The notes under the pieces: generated by a model
Databases searched by the model: none
Told to the model about the DNA's origin: nothing
The model's input: only the letters and a program-made list of their open reading frames with translations
In this document: positions 1 through 10,147 of the stretch, piece after piece
How positions within the stretch are numbered: position 1 is the first letter of the stretch
Layout of the letters: each line of letters begins with the position of its first letter
Translations under genes and position numbers: made by a program
Source: Pontibacter diazotrophicus
Lineage (GTDB): Bacteria > Bacteroidota > Bacteroidia > Cytophagales > Hymenobacteraceae
DNA length: 64,000 bases
Assembly: GCF_003367245.1 (NCBI RefSeq)
Contig: NZ_QRGR01000028.1
Span: 22,189-86,188, forward strand
Direction: 5' to 3'

Positions 1-1703
1 ATCAGGATGGTGCCGTAGTCATACTGCCTGCCTTCCGCAGTGGTGAATTTATCGGTGGCTACCCTGGCCGTGATGCCGTGCTCAAACAAGGTGTTCAGGG
101 CGCGTGGGGCGTAATAATCATGCCACTCAAAAGCATAGGCATAGTCGCTTTTGCCGCCTGCAATTTCACCTTTCGGGAAAGTGAGGTCCTCTACTTTCTG
201 GCCCAGTTGGTTTTGCTTATAGTTCCTGGACGAGAGTGCAGCATAGTCTAAATCAAAAGCCAGCGGGAAAGTCCAGGCGGAGATGTCGTAAAAAAGGCTG
301 TCCTGGAACGTCGTGCGTTTCTCGAACATCGCCTCGATCAGCTTGTACTGTGGCTGCTCCGTTGGTATGATATAAGCGTTCTCCGGCGTATAAGTCGTAT
401 TGTTGATTTTGAAAGCTTCTTTTGGGCGATAAACTTCTATCTGGTGCTGCTTAATGATCTCCACCAGGTGGTACGCCCGGGCTTTGTCTTTTTCTGAGCC
501 AAACACATAAGCCTTTGTCCCTGCCTTTTTCGATTCGCTCAGCGCATCCTTATAGAAGTTGCGCTGGTGCGCCAACAGCTCTTCGCGCATGGCCTGTGCG
601 GCCTGTAACGTGGAGAGGGTGGTGGTGAACTGGTTTCGGATGGTGAACGGGAACGTGAGTACGCCATTCTGGCTTTCCTGCGCATGTCCCCTGGAGCTGG
701 CTTGTTCAAACAAAATGCCCACAGCGCCATTTACATCCGGGTAAGTGGAGCCCTTGCCATAGTAGAAGTCGTCGTAATTCTCCTCCGTAAAGTAAAAAGA
801 GCCGATCTTGTCCAGCGCCTTCGCATGGAAATCACCTATCTTCTGTGTCAGCTTAAAATTGTTTTCCGGCGTAAGGGGATGGTTACGGCTCGGAATGCCC
901 GGCTGAAAGAAAAACGTGGAGTTGGTGCCCATCTCGTGGTGGTCTGTCAGCACATTCGGCTTCCACTCATGGAACTTCGCCAGCCGCCCCTTCGACTCCG
1001 GGTGCTGCAGTGGCAGCCAGTCGCGGTTCAGGTCGAACCAGTAGTGGTTGGTGCGCCCACGTGGCCATGCTTCGTCGAACTCTGCGCTGTTGGCATCTGT
1101 CACCAGGTTCTTGCCCCGGTGCGTGTTCACCCAGCTGGCAAAGCGGTTCAAGCCATCCGGGTTGATAGACGGATCCAGTAGAATAACTGTCTCGCTCAAC
1201 AACTTTTCTATTTCCGGGCCCTGCGCTGCTGCCAGGTGGTACAGGGCCAGCAGTGCCGCGTTGCTGCCGCTGGGCTCGTTGCCGTGCACGCTGTAGCCCA
1301 TCCACACCACGGCAGGCATGTTACTGATGTCCAGGCTGCCCGACTGTGCCGGGTCTGTCAGTTTTTTATGCTGCGCCTTTAGCTGCTCTATGCTGCGGAG
1401 GTTTTCCGGTGAGGTGATGGTGAGCAGGTACAGGGGGCGGTTTTCATGCGTGCGGGCATATTCCACTATTTCCATCCTGTCTGACAGCTCCGCCATCTGG
1501 CGCACATACATCACCAGTTGGTCGTGGCTCACATGCCACTCGCCCACATTATAGCCCAGAATTTCTTTAGGAGTAGGAATGGTGTTGCTGTACGAAGCAT
1601 CAGCCGGCAGATAATAAGACAGGCTGGTTTCGGCTTGCTGTGCCACCGCCACCGGGCCAAGGCCCAGCATAGCCGCTACAGCAAGTACACGTAGGTTTTT
1701 CAT
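1..1703 (-). CDS. M14-family zinc carboxypeptidase, secreted (3' end beyond window)
   Basis: Reading the minus strand from the ATG at 1703 gives an open frame of 567 codons that runs off the left edge, so the C-terminus is missing. The first 22 or so residues form a signal peptide (MKNLRVLAVAAMLG... ending AVAQQA). The zinc-binding HxxE pair is visible as VHGNEPSG (H140, E143), followed by a NPDG motif and by a DHHEMG motif that can supply the third zinc ligand. These are the marks of peptidase family M14 (carboxypeptidase A-like). It is probably a periplasmic or exported peptidase that trims C-terminal residues from peptides. The catalytic Glu cannot be placed with certainty. The neighbour downstream of its start is an unrelated PepSY gene, 164 bases away, on the same strand. 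Confidence 0.9.
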   Translation of the reverse strand, partial: MKNLRVLAVAAMLGLGPVAVAQQAETSLSYYLPADASYSNTIPTPKEILGYNVGEWHVSHDQLVMYVRQMAELSDRMEIVEYARTHENRPLYLLTITSPENLRSIEQLKAQHKKLTDPAQSGSLDISNMPAVVWMGYSVHGNEPSGSNAALLALYHLAAAQGPEIEKLLSETVILLDPSINPDGLNRFASWVNTHRGKNLVTDANSAEFDEAWPRGRTNHYWFDLNRDWLPLQHPESKGRLAKFHEWKPNVLTDHHEMGTNSTFFFQPGIPSRNHPLTPENNFKLTQKIGDFHAKALDKIGSFYFTEENYDDFYYGKGSTYPDVNGAVGILFEQASSRGHAQESQNGVLTFPFTIRNQFTTTLSTLQAAQAMREELLAHQRNFYKDALSESKKAGTKAYVFGSEKDKARAYHLVEIIKQHQIEVYRPKEAFKINNTTYTPENAYIIPTEQPQYKLIEAMFEKRTTFQDSLFYDISAWTFPLAFDLDYAALSSRNYKQNQLGQKVEDLTFPKGEIAGGKSDYAYAFEWHDYYAPRALNTLFEHGITARVATDKFTTAEGRQYDYGTIL

Positions 1704-1867
1704 GTATAAGGGTGAAGTGTTAGTTACTTAGATCAGGTTGTACCTGCAATTTCCTCTTTTATGAAGGCTTTTGCAAACGGTAAAATAGGAGTGGGGGAGG
1801 AAGCCTCAAAAGGCCCTTCACTTGAATTATCCAGGCGCCTTTTCTGCTGTATATGCGCATAAATAAA

Positions 1868-2644
1868 TTACCGGATTACACCAGGGCGTGTCGTGCCGGC
1901 AGCTGCTTTTCTGCGATTACCTTTTGAACTTACAAAATATAAAACAAAGCCAGACAAGATAGTGACCATGCCCACCACAGAGAACAGGCGCAGCAGCAGG
2001 TTGCCAAAGTTGTCGCGGCCCTGGTAGTCCATAGTGTGTAGCATCCAGAGGAAATCGAACATGCGCCACTTGTTGTTCCGAAACTTGGTTACTTCGCCCC
2101 GCTCACTCGCTACATACACCGTGGTGTTAGTAGGGTGCTGCATGGTAACGGCATAGGCAGGCAAGGGGCTCTCGCGGTACTCATGGTGTTTCCCGACCTG
2201 CCCCGCTGTCAGGTACTCTACCTGCTGCACTTCTACTTCTTCGCTAAAGCTGTTCCGGGCCATCTGCACAGCCTCCCGCTCTGTTAAGCTACCCCGTAAG
2301 GTGCCGGCTTGCGCCACAGCCAGTTGCGTTTGCGGTATAGCTTCCCCCTGATGGCTCGCAAAATAAACCACCTGGTAGACGGGCTCACCCAAAACCTCCA
2401 CCAGCCGCACCGACTTCACAGAGTCCGCCTGCGGGAGCTGTGCCAGCACCTGTGCCGGGGAGGCCAAAGGCATCTGGCTACTGAAATTTGCCGGCGCTTT
2501 CCGCTGAAAGTCCCCGTGTATCTCGTCAATGTCTGACCAGCTGAAGTATAAACCGCCCAGTGTCCAGAAGATAAACTGGATGCCAGTGAGAAGGCCCAGG
2601 TAGCGGTGCGCTCTGCGGATGCGCAGGTGTGTTCTACGGTTCAT
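1868..2644 (-). CDS. PepSY-associated membrane protein
   Basis: A 258-residue protein with a membrane helix near the N-terminus (YLGLLTGIQFIFWTLGG), a soluble periplasmic-type middle, and a second helix near the C-terminus (VVGMVTILSGFVLYFV). The opening stretch RRAHRYLGLLTG and the motif W..HTMDYQGRDNFGN close to the second helix are typical of the PepSY / PepSY_TM family found beside iron and heme uptake or reductase genes. Its substrate cannot be read from the sequence. A TATATTTG element on the minus strand at 2661-2668 fits the Bacteroidetes -7 box, but no TTG sits at the right distance upstream. It probably forms a single-gene unit; the following gene on the same strand (M14 peptidase) starts 164 bases later. 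Confidence 0.8.
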   Translation of the reverse strand: MNRRTHLRIRRAHRYLGLLTGIQFIFWTLGGLYFSWSDIDEIHGDFQRKAPANFSSQMPLASPAQVLAQLPQADSVKSVRLVEVLGEPVYQVVYFASHQGEAIPQTQLAVAQAGTLRGSLTEREAVQMARNSFSEEVEVQQVEYLTAGQVGKHHEYRESPLPAYAVTMQHPTNTTVYVASERGEVTKFRNNKWRMFDFLWMLHTMDYQGRDNFGNLLLRLFSVVGMVTILSGFVLYFVSSKGNRRKAAAGTTRPGVIR

Positions 2645-3167
2645 GAAGTAAGTATTTAGACAAATATAGCGAAGTCACTATAAAATTTCAGACCTCTTTC
2701 CATCAATTTATATGACCGTTTACATGCTCTATAGCAGCTTCTGCAATGTTTTTTACTTATTGGTGTTTTTTATTGTAACATTTGGAGGTATTTTCTTTGC
2801 ATTTAGTGTAACAAAATAAATTAATAGCTGTACATGTATTCTATTAAAGGAATATATTATATATAAAAATAAATATATACTATTTGAAAACAGTTTTACC
2901 AAGCATAAAAATCAAATGAATCTCCAAAAAAGGCAATGCGCAAAGGTGCATTACCTGAACTCGCCCCTTTTTCCGCCTAATTAATACAGCTATCGTTCTG
3001 TATACCAGTTCGTAATGCAATGGAAGCCGCTAAACCCGCGCTGAAATTACATTACCAGTACCTCTTTTGCCTCTCTGTAAAGCTAAGTATAGCTTTTGTT
3101 AAATATAAGAACCTATTAGTACCACTATTACCCTAGCAACCAGCTTTAAAACCCTAACCCTATTTTT
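2645..3167. other. AT-rich intergenic region upstream of the giant surface protein
   Basis: This 523-base stretch between divergent genes is strongly AT-rich and has no convincing reading frame. It holds a small hairpin AATGC...GCATT (2935-2952) and the likely promoter of the downstream gene (3067-3098). Otherwise I see nothing in it. Confidence 0.7.
3067..3098 (+). promoter_or_regulatory. Possible Bacteroidetes-type promoter of the giant surface protein
   Basis: TTG at 3067-3069 and TAGCTTTTG at 3090-3098 are 20 bases apart. The second box carries one extra T compared with TAnnTTTG, so the match is only fair. It would leave a 5' leader of about 65 bases. Confidence 0.4.
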
Positions 3168-6100
3168 ATGCAAAAGAATTTTACACAATTGATTGCGCAT
3201 TTTCTGAGTGCAAAGAGGTACACTGTTCCGGCGGGTGCCTTATTACTGTTTCTGGCGTCGTCGCTCTATGTTTGGGCGGCTGTTGGCATAACAATAAGTG
3301 GTGATGCTTCTTATGATGTTTCAGCGGATAATGCGGCCACAGGCACATTTACTTCTATTACTGATATAGTAGTAAGTGAAGGTTCGGCTAGTTCTGATTA
3401 TGCTGACTTTGCTTCTCGGAATTCTTACAGTATAGTATTAAGGGCTCCCGCAGGCTGGGCTTTTCCAACAGCTAATTCAAATCCTGATATAGCTGCTACC
3501 TTAGGTGACGGAGGAGAGATTACACTAACCTCAACTCCGGTTTTTAGTACTGATGGTAGTACTTTAACCTTTAACCTGAGTGGAGGTCAAGGAAGTCAGA
3601 ATAAGCGCGATATAGTAACTATTTCTAACCTTAGGATTAAGCCTACTACTGGAGTAATTTCCTCGCCGCAACCAAGGGAAATCAATGTGGAAGTGTTGAA
3701 CACAACAAATTCAACTCCTACAAGTGTTACTTCATCATCTCCGATTTCTCTTCGGCTCATTCCAGGCGCACCTAATGATTTGGCTTTTGTGCAGCAGCCC
3801 ACAACTGTAGAGATTAACGCCGCAATTTCACCAAGCCCAAGTGTTGTTATCCAAGACCGGTTTGGGAATACAGTAACAACTGCTACCAACACGGTAGCAA
3901 TTGCTATTGGGCCAAACCCTCCGGCAGCTGGCGTTTTAACACTTGGTACAGCTACTACTTCTAATGGTGTGGTAACCTTTTCCGGTGCTAGTATAAATAC
4001 AGCAGGAGAAGGCTATACTTTAGTGGCTTCAAGCAGTGGCTTAACCTCCGCAACCAGTACGGCCTTTACTGTAAACAATCCACAACCTGTAATTACTGAA
4101 GTAAGCGGCTGTTTATCCGTAGGTGATCCTGAAACAACAGTAACTATAACCGGTGAAAATTTTCTATCAGGAGCTACGGTTACATTTGGAGGTGTTTCAG
4201 CAAGCTCAGTAACTGTTAATAACGCAACCACTATAACAGCTGTATTACCATCAGCTGCATTCGCAACATCTGGTAATAAAAACGTAATAGTTACAAATCC
4301 CCTGCCTGCCAGCAGCAATGGAGCCTCTGCACCATTCGGCAAGGCAGTTATAGCCCTTTTCTCTCGTGAGATTCAAGGACCAAATTCAATCTGTGCAAGC
4401 ACAGAAAATTCTGGTGCTTTCACTGTTGAAACCGGACCAAATATTGACTCTTATCTTTGGACTATAAAATCTGGAAATGCAGAAATAGTTTCAGGTGGAA
4501 CAACTGGGAATCCTCGTATTAATTTTGGGGAGCCGGGAGAGGTTGTTCTTTCGGTAGTATCTTATAACGTTTGTCTCAAACCTAGTCCTGAAGTTACCAG
4601 AACCATTACTGTTAATGCAAGGCCTGATGTTGTGCTTACTGCCAGCAGTACAGCAATTTGTGCGGGTGAGTCAGTAGAACTATTTGCTGAAGGAGCTGAA
4701 TCTTATGTGTGGTCTGGAGGCGGGTTGCCTACAGAAACTACAGGTGAAAGAATTGATGTGGCTCCAACCACTTCAACTACTTATACTGTAGTTGGTACTA
4801 TTACTTATACTGTAGATGGTGTTACTACTAGTTGCCCTACTACCAAAACTATTAGAATCGAAGTAACGCCTGCGCTTTCGCAAGGTGCTATAACTGGTAA
4901 CACACAATACTGCCAGAATGAAGCAACCACAACACTTACCGGAACAGTTTCGGGTGGAGTTGCGGAAAGAATTTACTTCTGGGAGCAGAGTGCAAGCCAG
5001 GAGGGGCCATGGGAACCTGCTGGAGAAACCAATAATGCAGCATCCTACAATCCATCTACTGCAGATGCCGGTGTCATGTACTACAGAAGAACAGTTACTT
5101 CTGGTAACTGTACAGTTACTTCTGACCCAATAGCAGTAACCGTAACACCAGCCATTGTTAATAATACTATCAATACAGCTGACCAAAATATTTGTTCTGG
5201 CGAGGACATTGCCTTATTAGACGGTGCCGCAGCAACTGCAGGCGACTTGCAGGTGGAGTACTTTTGGGAGCAAAGGACTGCTGGAACAACTACTTGGGAA
5301 AATGCAGATGGTGCAAATACTGATGAAGACTACCAGCCTGCGACAAGAACTGTAACAAGTTCTTCTACAATTGAATATCGAAGGAGAGTAGAGGCAGATA
5401 ACTGTGTTAGTTTCACCGATGTAGTTTCAGTTACAGTTAATCCACTTCCTATAGCTACCATCACCCAAGGAAGAGTTACTTACTTCTGCTCGCCAGGTAC
5501 GGCGCTATTGTCTGCTGAAGAGGAAGTAGGAACCTACTCGTACGATTGGTTTAGAATTATAGATAGTGATAATGTTGAGCTTGTGGCAGAAACCCGAACT
5601 GCTAATGTAGGAGTAGAGGGGACGTATTATGTAGTGGTTACCAACGACAACACCGGTTGTGTAAATGAATCAGCTACTATTTCAGTACAGGAGACGGTGG
5701 TTAATAACAACATTATCGGTGTTGAGAATGGTAATCAGGAAGTGTGCTATGGTGCGTTACCTCAGGAAATTGTTGGAGAGGAAGCAGAAGCAAGAGTAGG
5801 TACACTAACATACCAATGGTTAGTAAGTGATGATAACACAACTTTTGAGCCATTAACTGGTGCTACAGGTGTTAGTCTTACCCGAGCTCAGCTAGGTGCT
5901 CATACTGCCGATAGATGGTACCGCAGAATGGCTATTGTAGGTAGTTGCACAAATTTAAGCCCTCAAACAGTTCATATATCTGTAAAACCAGAGCTATTAT
6001 TAACTCCTGGAACAACAACACCAGATGCTATTTGTAGCGGCGAAACTTTCTCTTATACGCCAACAAGCAATGCTCCAGCTAATTCCACTTATTCCTGGTC

Positions 6101-9100
6101 ACGGGCTGATGTTGCTGGCATAAGTAATCCAGAAGCCAGTGGTACAGGAACTATTAGTGAGGTACTGACCAATACATCACCTAATCCGCTTGAAGTTACT
6201 TATGTTTACCAAATAACTACGGAAGAGGATTGCGAAAGCGCCTTACAGTATGTAACAGTTGTGGTTAATCCTCGCCCTGTATTAAGCAACACAGATACGG
6301 AAGTGGCAGTTTGTAGCAATGCACCATTTACTTATACAGCTACAACGGCTACAAGAAGCTTGCCAGCCCCAACCTTTGCATGGTCACGTGCGGCTGTGAC
6401 AGGAATCAGTAACGCAGCGGCAAGTGGTGAAACCGCGACTGTAAGCGAGACACTGGTAAATGAAACTTCGGCTCCAATTAATGTAACTTATGTCTACAGA
6501 GTTACCGCCTACGGCTGCGAAGGCCCAGAGCAGAATGTGGTAGTGACGGTGAACCCAACACCTACTGTGAACACCATCGCCAACGCCACCTACTGCAACG
6601 GGGCTCCTGGCGCGGGCATCGCCTTTAGCGGCTCTGTGAGCGATGCCACCTACACTTGGAGCTCGACTGCCAATGTGGGCTTCGGCTTGAACGGCACGGG
6701 TAACATTGACGCCTTCACGGCAATCAACACAGGCGATGCCCCTGTTACCGCCACTGTGACGGTGACAGCCGAGGCAAACGGCTGCGAAGGCCCTGCGCAG
6801 ACCTTCACCATTACGGTGGACCCGACGCCTACGGTGAACGCTATCGCCAACGCCACCTACTGCAACGGGGCTCCTGGCGCGGCCATCGCCTTTAGCGGCT
6901 CTGTGAGCGATGCCACCTACACTTGGAGCTCGACTGCCAATGTGGGCTTCGGCTTGAACGGCACGGGTAACATTGACGCCTTCACGGCAATCAACACAGG
7001 CAATGCCCCTGTTACCGCCACTGTGACGGTGACAGCCGAGGCAAACGACTGCGAAGGCCCTGCGCAGACCTTCACCATTACGGTGAACCCGACGCCGACA
7101 GTGAACGCCATCGCCAACGCCACCTACTGCAACGGGGCTGATGGCGCGGCCATCAGCTTCGGCGGCCCGGTGAGCGGGACTGAATACACCTGGACCTCTT
7201 CGGCTGACGTGGGCTTCGGCACCGAAGGCGAGGGCGACATCCCGGCCTACACGGCCACCAACACGACTGCGGCCGCTATAGAAGCCACCGTGACGGTGAC
7301 GCCTAGTACCGCCGACTGCCCTGGAACTCCGCAAACCTTTACCGTGACGGTGAATCCGAACCAAGCAGTTAGCTTTACAGGTGAGATTGCTGACAACAGT
7401 GTCTTCTATACAGGTCAAGAATCTGTTACACTTACAGCCGAACCAACAGGAGGAACATTCTCCGGGGCAGGTGTAAGTGGTAGTACCTTCAACCCATGTG
7501 ATGCAGGGGCAGGACAACACACTATAACTTATACACGCGGCACAGGAAGCTGCACCAGCACTGTTTCTAAGACTGTTACAGTTATGCAGTCTACCTACAG
7601 AGCTGTAATAACCGCCAATCCGCATCCATTCTGCCGCGGTGGTGGTGGTACAGATTATACTTCTGCTGTTTATAGGGATGTTCAGCCGGGTGAAATTATT
7701 TATCCATACCTGGTGGATGCAGATGGCGTCCCAGTAGATGAAGATGGTAACGCTATTCCAAAAGGAGCCGAAAGCTATCCTGTTCCAAATCCTGATTATC
7801 CTTATCCTGCTGGAACACCAGAATCTATCAAAGCGATGGCTTTCCGCTTTTTTCAGCCTGTCGTGAGTGATGCGCTGGCAGCAAGGAAAATTGACCAGAG
7901 TCTGTTTAATTACCAGTGGGGTAAAAATGATGAAGTGAACAGGAAGAACGATGATTGGCAAACTTCGGATGCCGGTCTCTCTTCACAGGATTACTATGAA
8001 GTTGAAGTAACGTCTAATCGCCTGTGTGCACCGGTAAGTCTGGAATCTAATAGGATGTACAGTGCTGTTTTGGAGAGCTATACAGTTACACTGTCTGCCA
8101 ATCCAAACCCAATTTGCCAGGGAGCAGCTGTTACCTTTACAGCTACGCTAGGCGCAGCATTCCCTTGGAACGTAGCCAACCTGCAACTGGACTTTGTATT
8201 AGAACGGGGTAATGTAGTGCTGAATCCTACTAGCTTCACCTACACTGGTTCAAACACTATTACATTTACTACCGATGCTGCTGCAGCTGGTGGTTTTGTG
8301 AACGGTGATAAAGTGTCGGCACGATTCTCATCTAATATTGAAAGCTACCTTCCTAGCAGCAATTGCATTGAAGGCCCTTCATCCAGTCCTGTTACAATCC
8401 AGGTCAATGATATCATAACTGCTACCCCAGCACTCAAAAACCCGGTAGTATGTGTGGGAGATACAGAAATATTTACAGCTCCTGTTACAACGACAGGGCC
8501 TGCCACAGTAACTTATACCTGGACAGTTGGTGTCGCGCCTGATGTTAGAACAATCGAAACAGAAACTGCAGAACTGACTATAGTTACTGATGGAACTTTC
8601 ACGCCAGATGTTGCTTACCCAGTAAGTGTAGTTGTTGATAATAATGGATGTGAAGTTACTGACGCCATCGCGTTGGGCTCCATCACTGTTAATGCTCCGC
8701 CAATAATTTCAGCGCAGCCAAGTGCAGTAACAGTCTGTGAAGGTGATGGCTCAAACGCAACATTTACTGTAACAGCAACTGGTTCAGGTATAGGATACCA
8801 GTGGATGAAGGACGGTATTGATATACCTAGTGAAATAGGAAGCACCCTTACTATAACTACTCCAACTGAAGAGGATGAAGCTACCTATAGTGTTCGTGTC
8901 ACTGGTACAACTGCTTGTGACAATATAACTTCTGAGGGTGCACTATTAACAGTGAATCAGCCTATAGTAGCATCAGCTGAACCTGCTGGAACGTACTGTC
9001 AGGGAGAAAACATAACCCTTAGCGTAGAGGCAACAGGTACTGGAGTTGATGGTGGAGACGTTACTTATGAGTGGTTCAGAGATGGTGCTTCCATTGGCAA

Positions 9101-10085
9101 TAACAGCAGTACACTTGGCTTACAAAATGCTCAACCAGAGCAAACCGGTGTGTATACTGTTGAAGTCACCGGAGCATGTAACCAGCAGACAGTTAGCTTG
9201 GGAACATTAACGGTAAATCAATTACTAACCATAACAGCTGAACTTGTATCTGATCCAGACACTATAATGATTGATGAGGCAGCTACATTTACTGTTAATA
9301 CTGACATAGCAGAGGGAGTAGAAGTCTTGTATCAGTGGTATATAGGAGATGAATCAACAGGTGATTGGATATTAGAAGAAACCCACACAGTTAGTTCTCC
9401 AACCGATGTTCTCACCATAGACCAGGTAGAAGAAGGTGACTTTGATGTGGTAGTGGTGATTACGCCAAGAAATGATGGAACAAACTGCTATATTCCGTAT
9501 GAGCTTGTCACCGGTGATATCACCCCTCTCCCAGTAGAAATCATCTACCTGACCGCCAGCAAGCAAGGCAACAATGTGTTGCTGGAGTGGGCGACGGCTT
9601 CTGAAACAGATAACAAAGGTTTCGAAGTGCAGGTGTCGGAGGATGGCTTAGATTACAGACTGCTGGAATTCGTGCCAAGCAAGAACGGCAATTCCAATAC
9701 GAAGCAGGTGTATGCGTTCACGGACAAAGAGAATGGCAAGGATGGCACACGCTACTATCGTCTGAAGCAGATTGACCATGCCGGAACCTTTGAGTTCTTC
9801 GGTCCGAAAATGGTGACGTTTGGCAGTGTAGCAAGTAAAGTGATTGCCTTCCCGAACCCATTCAATGACGAGATAACGCTTGACATTTCTTCGGAGACAG
9901 ATGGTGAAATGCTGGTCGTGATAACCGACGCTGTTGGTAAACAACTGATAGAGCGCAAGGTGCAGGTAGAGAAAGGCTTCACAACTGAAAAAATGAAGTT
10001 TGGCGCTGGCTTACCGAGAGGCCTCTACATCATCAGAACGCAGATTGGAGGTTTCACCCAGTTTATTAAAATGGTTAAAGAATAA
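3168..10085 (+). CDS. Giant secreted Ig/PKD-like repeat protein with T9SS C-terminal sorting domain
   Basis: A 2305-residue protein. It begins with an export signal containing a hydrophobic stretch near residues 20-38 (PAGALLLFLASSLYVWA). An IPT/TIG-like domain lies near residues 303-380 (ITEVSGCLSVGD...). Then follow many Ig/PKD-like modules of about 80-90 residues, most with a Cys near the start (ICAGESVELFA, YCQNEATTTL, ICSGETFSYTP). Residues 1132-1398 are three exact-length 89-residue repeats in GC-rich DNA. Near residue 2121 comes the LPVEI..LTASK region that often precedes sorting signals, and the last 75 residues (AFPNPFNDEITLDI ... GLPRGLYIIR) form a type A T9SS sorting domain. The protein is therefore expected to cross the outer membrane through the type IX system and stay on the surface, perhaps as an adhesin. 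That role is inference. It stands alone, with a strong terminator 33 bases downstream. Confidence 0.9.
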   Translation: MQKNFTQLIAHFLSAKRYTVPAGALLLFLASSLYVWAAVGITISGDASYDVSADNAATGTFTSITDIVVSEGSASSDYADFASRNSYSIVLRAPAGWAFPTANSNPDIAATLGDGGEITLTSTPVFSTDGSTLTFNLSGGQGSQNKRDIVTISNLRIKPTTGVISSPQPREINVEVLNTTNSTPTSVTSSSPISLRLIPGAPNDLAFVQQPTTVEINAAISPSPSVVIQDRFGNTVTTATNTVAIAIGPNPPAAGVLTLGTATTSNGVVTFSGASINTAGEGYTLVASSSGLTSATSTAFTVNNPQPVITEVSGCLSVGDPETTVTITGENFLSGATVTFGGVSASSVTVNNATTITAVLPSAAFATSGNKNVIVTNPLPASSNGASAPFGKAVIALFSREIQGPNSICASTENSGAFTVETGPNIDSYLWTIKSGNAEIVSGGTTGNPRINFGEPGEVVLSVVSYNVCLKPSPEVTRTITVNARPDVVLTASSTAICAGESVELFAEGAESYVWSGGGLPTETTGERIDVAPTTSTTYTVVGTITYTVDGVTTSCPTTKTIRIEVTPALSQGAITGNTQYCQNEATTTLTGTVSGGVAERIYFWEQSASQEGPWEPAGETNNAASYNPSTADAGVMYYRRTVTSGNCTVTSDPIAVTVTPAIVNNTINTADQNICSGEDIALLDGAAATAGDLQVEYFWEQRTAGTTTWENADGANTDEDYQPATRTVTSSSTIEYRRRVEADNCVSFTDVVSVTVNPLPIATITQGRVTYFCSPGTALLSAEEEVGTYSYDWFRIIDSDNVELVAETRTANVGVEGTYYVVVTNDNTGCVNESATISVQETVVNNNIIGVENGNQEVCYGALPQEIVGEEAEARVGTLTYQWLVSDDNTTFEPLTGATGVSLTRAQLGAHTADRWYRRMAIVGSCTNLSPQTVHISVKPELLLTPGTTTPDAICSGETFSYTPTSNAPANSTYSWSRADVAGISNPEASGTGTISEVLTNTSPNPLEVTYVYQITTEEDCESALQYVTVVVNPRPVLSNTDTEVAVCSNAPFTYTATTATRSLPAPTFAWSRAAVTGISNAAASGETATVSETLVNETSAPINVTYVYRVTAYGCEGPEQNVVVTVNPTPTVNTIANATYCNGAPGAGIAFSGSVSDATYTWSSTANVGFGLNGTGNIDAFTAINTGDAPVTATVTVTAEANGCEGPAQTFTITVDPTPTVNAIANATYCNGAPGAAIAFSGSVSDATYTWSSTANVGFGLNGTGNIDAFTAINTGNAPVTATVTVTAEANDCEGPAQTFTITVNPTPTVNAIANATYCNGADGAAISFGGPVSGTEYTWTSSADVGFGTEGEGDIPAYTATNTTAAAIEATVTVTPSTADCPGTPQTFTVTVNPNQAVSFTGEIADNSVFYTGQESVTLTAEPTGGTFSGAGVSGSTFNPCDAGAGQHTITYTRGTGSCTSTVSKTVTVMQSTYRAVITANPHPFCRGGGGTDYTSAVYRDVQPGEIIYPYLVDADGVPVDEDGNAIPKGAESYPVPNPDYPYPAGTPESIKAMAFRFFQPVVSDALAARKIDQSLFNYQWGKNDEVNRKNDDWQTSDAGLSSQDYYEVEVTSNRLCAPVSLESNRMYSAVLESYTVTLSANPNPICQGAAVTFTATLGAAFPWNVANLQLDFVLERGNVVLNPTSFTYTGSNTITFTTDAAAAGGFVNGDKVSARFSSNIESYLPSSNCIEGPSSSPVTIQVNDIITATPALKNPVVCVGDTEIFTAPVTTTGPATVTYTWTVGVAPDVRTIETETAELTIVTDGTFTPDVAYPVSVVVDNNGCEVTDAIALGSITVNAPPIISAQPSAVTVCEGDGSNATFTVTATGSGIGYQWMKDGIDIPSEIGSTLTITTPTEEDEATYSVRVTGTTACDNITSEGALLTVNQPIVASAEPAGTYCQGENITLSVEATGTGVDGGDVTYEWFRDGASIGNNSSTLGLQNAQPEQTGVYTVEVTGACNQQTVSLGTLTVNQLLTITAELVSDPDTIMIDEAATFTVNTDIAEGVEVLYQWYIGDESTGDWILEETHTVSSPTDVLTIDQVEEGDFDVVVVITPRNDGTNCYIPYELVTGDITPLPVEIIYLTASKQGNNVLLEWATASETDNKGFEVQVSEDGLDYRLLEFVPSKNGNSNTKQVYAFTDKENGKDGTRYYRLKQIDHAGTFEFFGPKMVTFGSVASKVIAFPNPFNDEITLDISSETDGEMLVVITDAVGKQLIERKVQVEKGFTTEKMKFGAGLPRGLYIIRTQIGGFTQFIKMVKE
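6561..7361 (+). repeat. Three tandem 267-bp coding repeats (89 residues each)
   Basis: Units start at 6561, 6828 and 7095, exactly 267 bases apart. Units 1 and 2 differ at only about 7 positions by hand alignment; unit 3 is diverged but keeps the frame and the motif TYCNGA. The block is far richer in G+C than the gene around it: I count 39 of 60 at 6601-6660 against 25 of 60 at 8461-8520. Confidence 0.9.
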
Positions 10086-10117
10086 TGCATACAAGAAACT
10101 AATAGGGTTTAAAGCTG

Positions 10118-10147
10118 AAAGAGCCGGGTATTTTACCCGGCTCTTTT
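10118..10147 (+). terminator. Intrinsic terminator after the giant surface protein
   Basis: A perfect 13-bp stem: GAGCCGGGTA (10121-10130) pairs with TACCCGGCTC (10134-10143), extended by AAA/TTT, with a TTT loop and a T run. Confidence 0.9.

Noticed and set aside
6561..7361. CRISPR-like or satellite repeat
   Set aside because: The repeats are in frame, 267 bases long and coding, with no spacers.
6384..7961. 525-codon open frame on the minus strand inside the giant surface protein
   Set aside because: It is the antisense shadow of the GC-rich repeat block: repeats with few A/T-rich codons leave the other strand open. The sense strand has clear domains.
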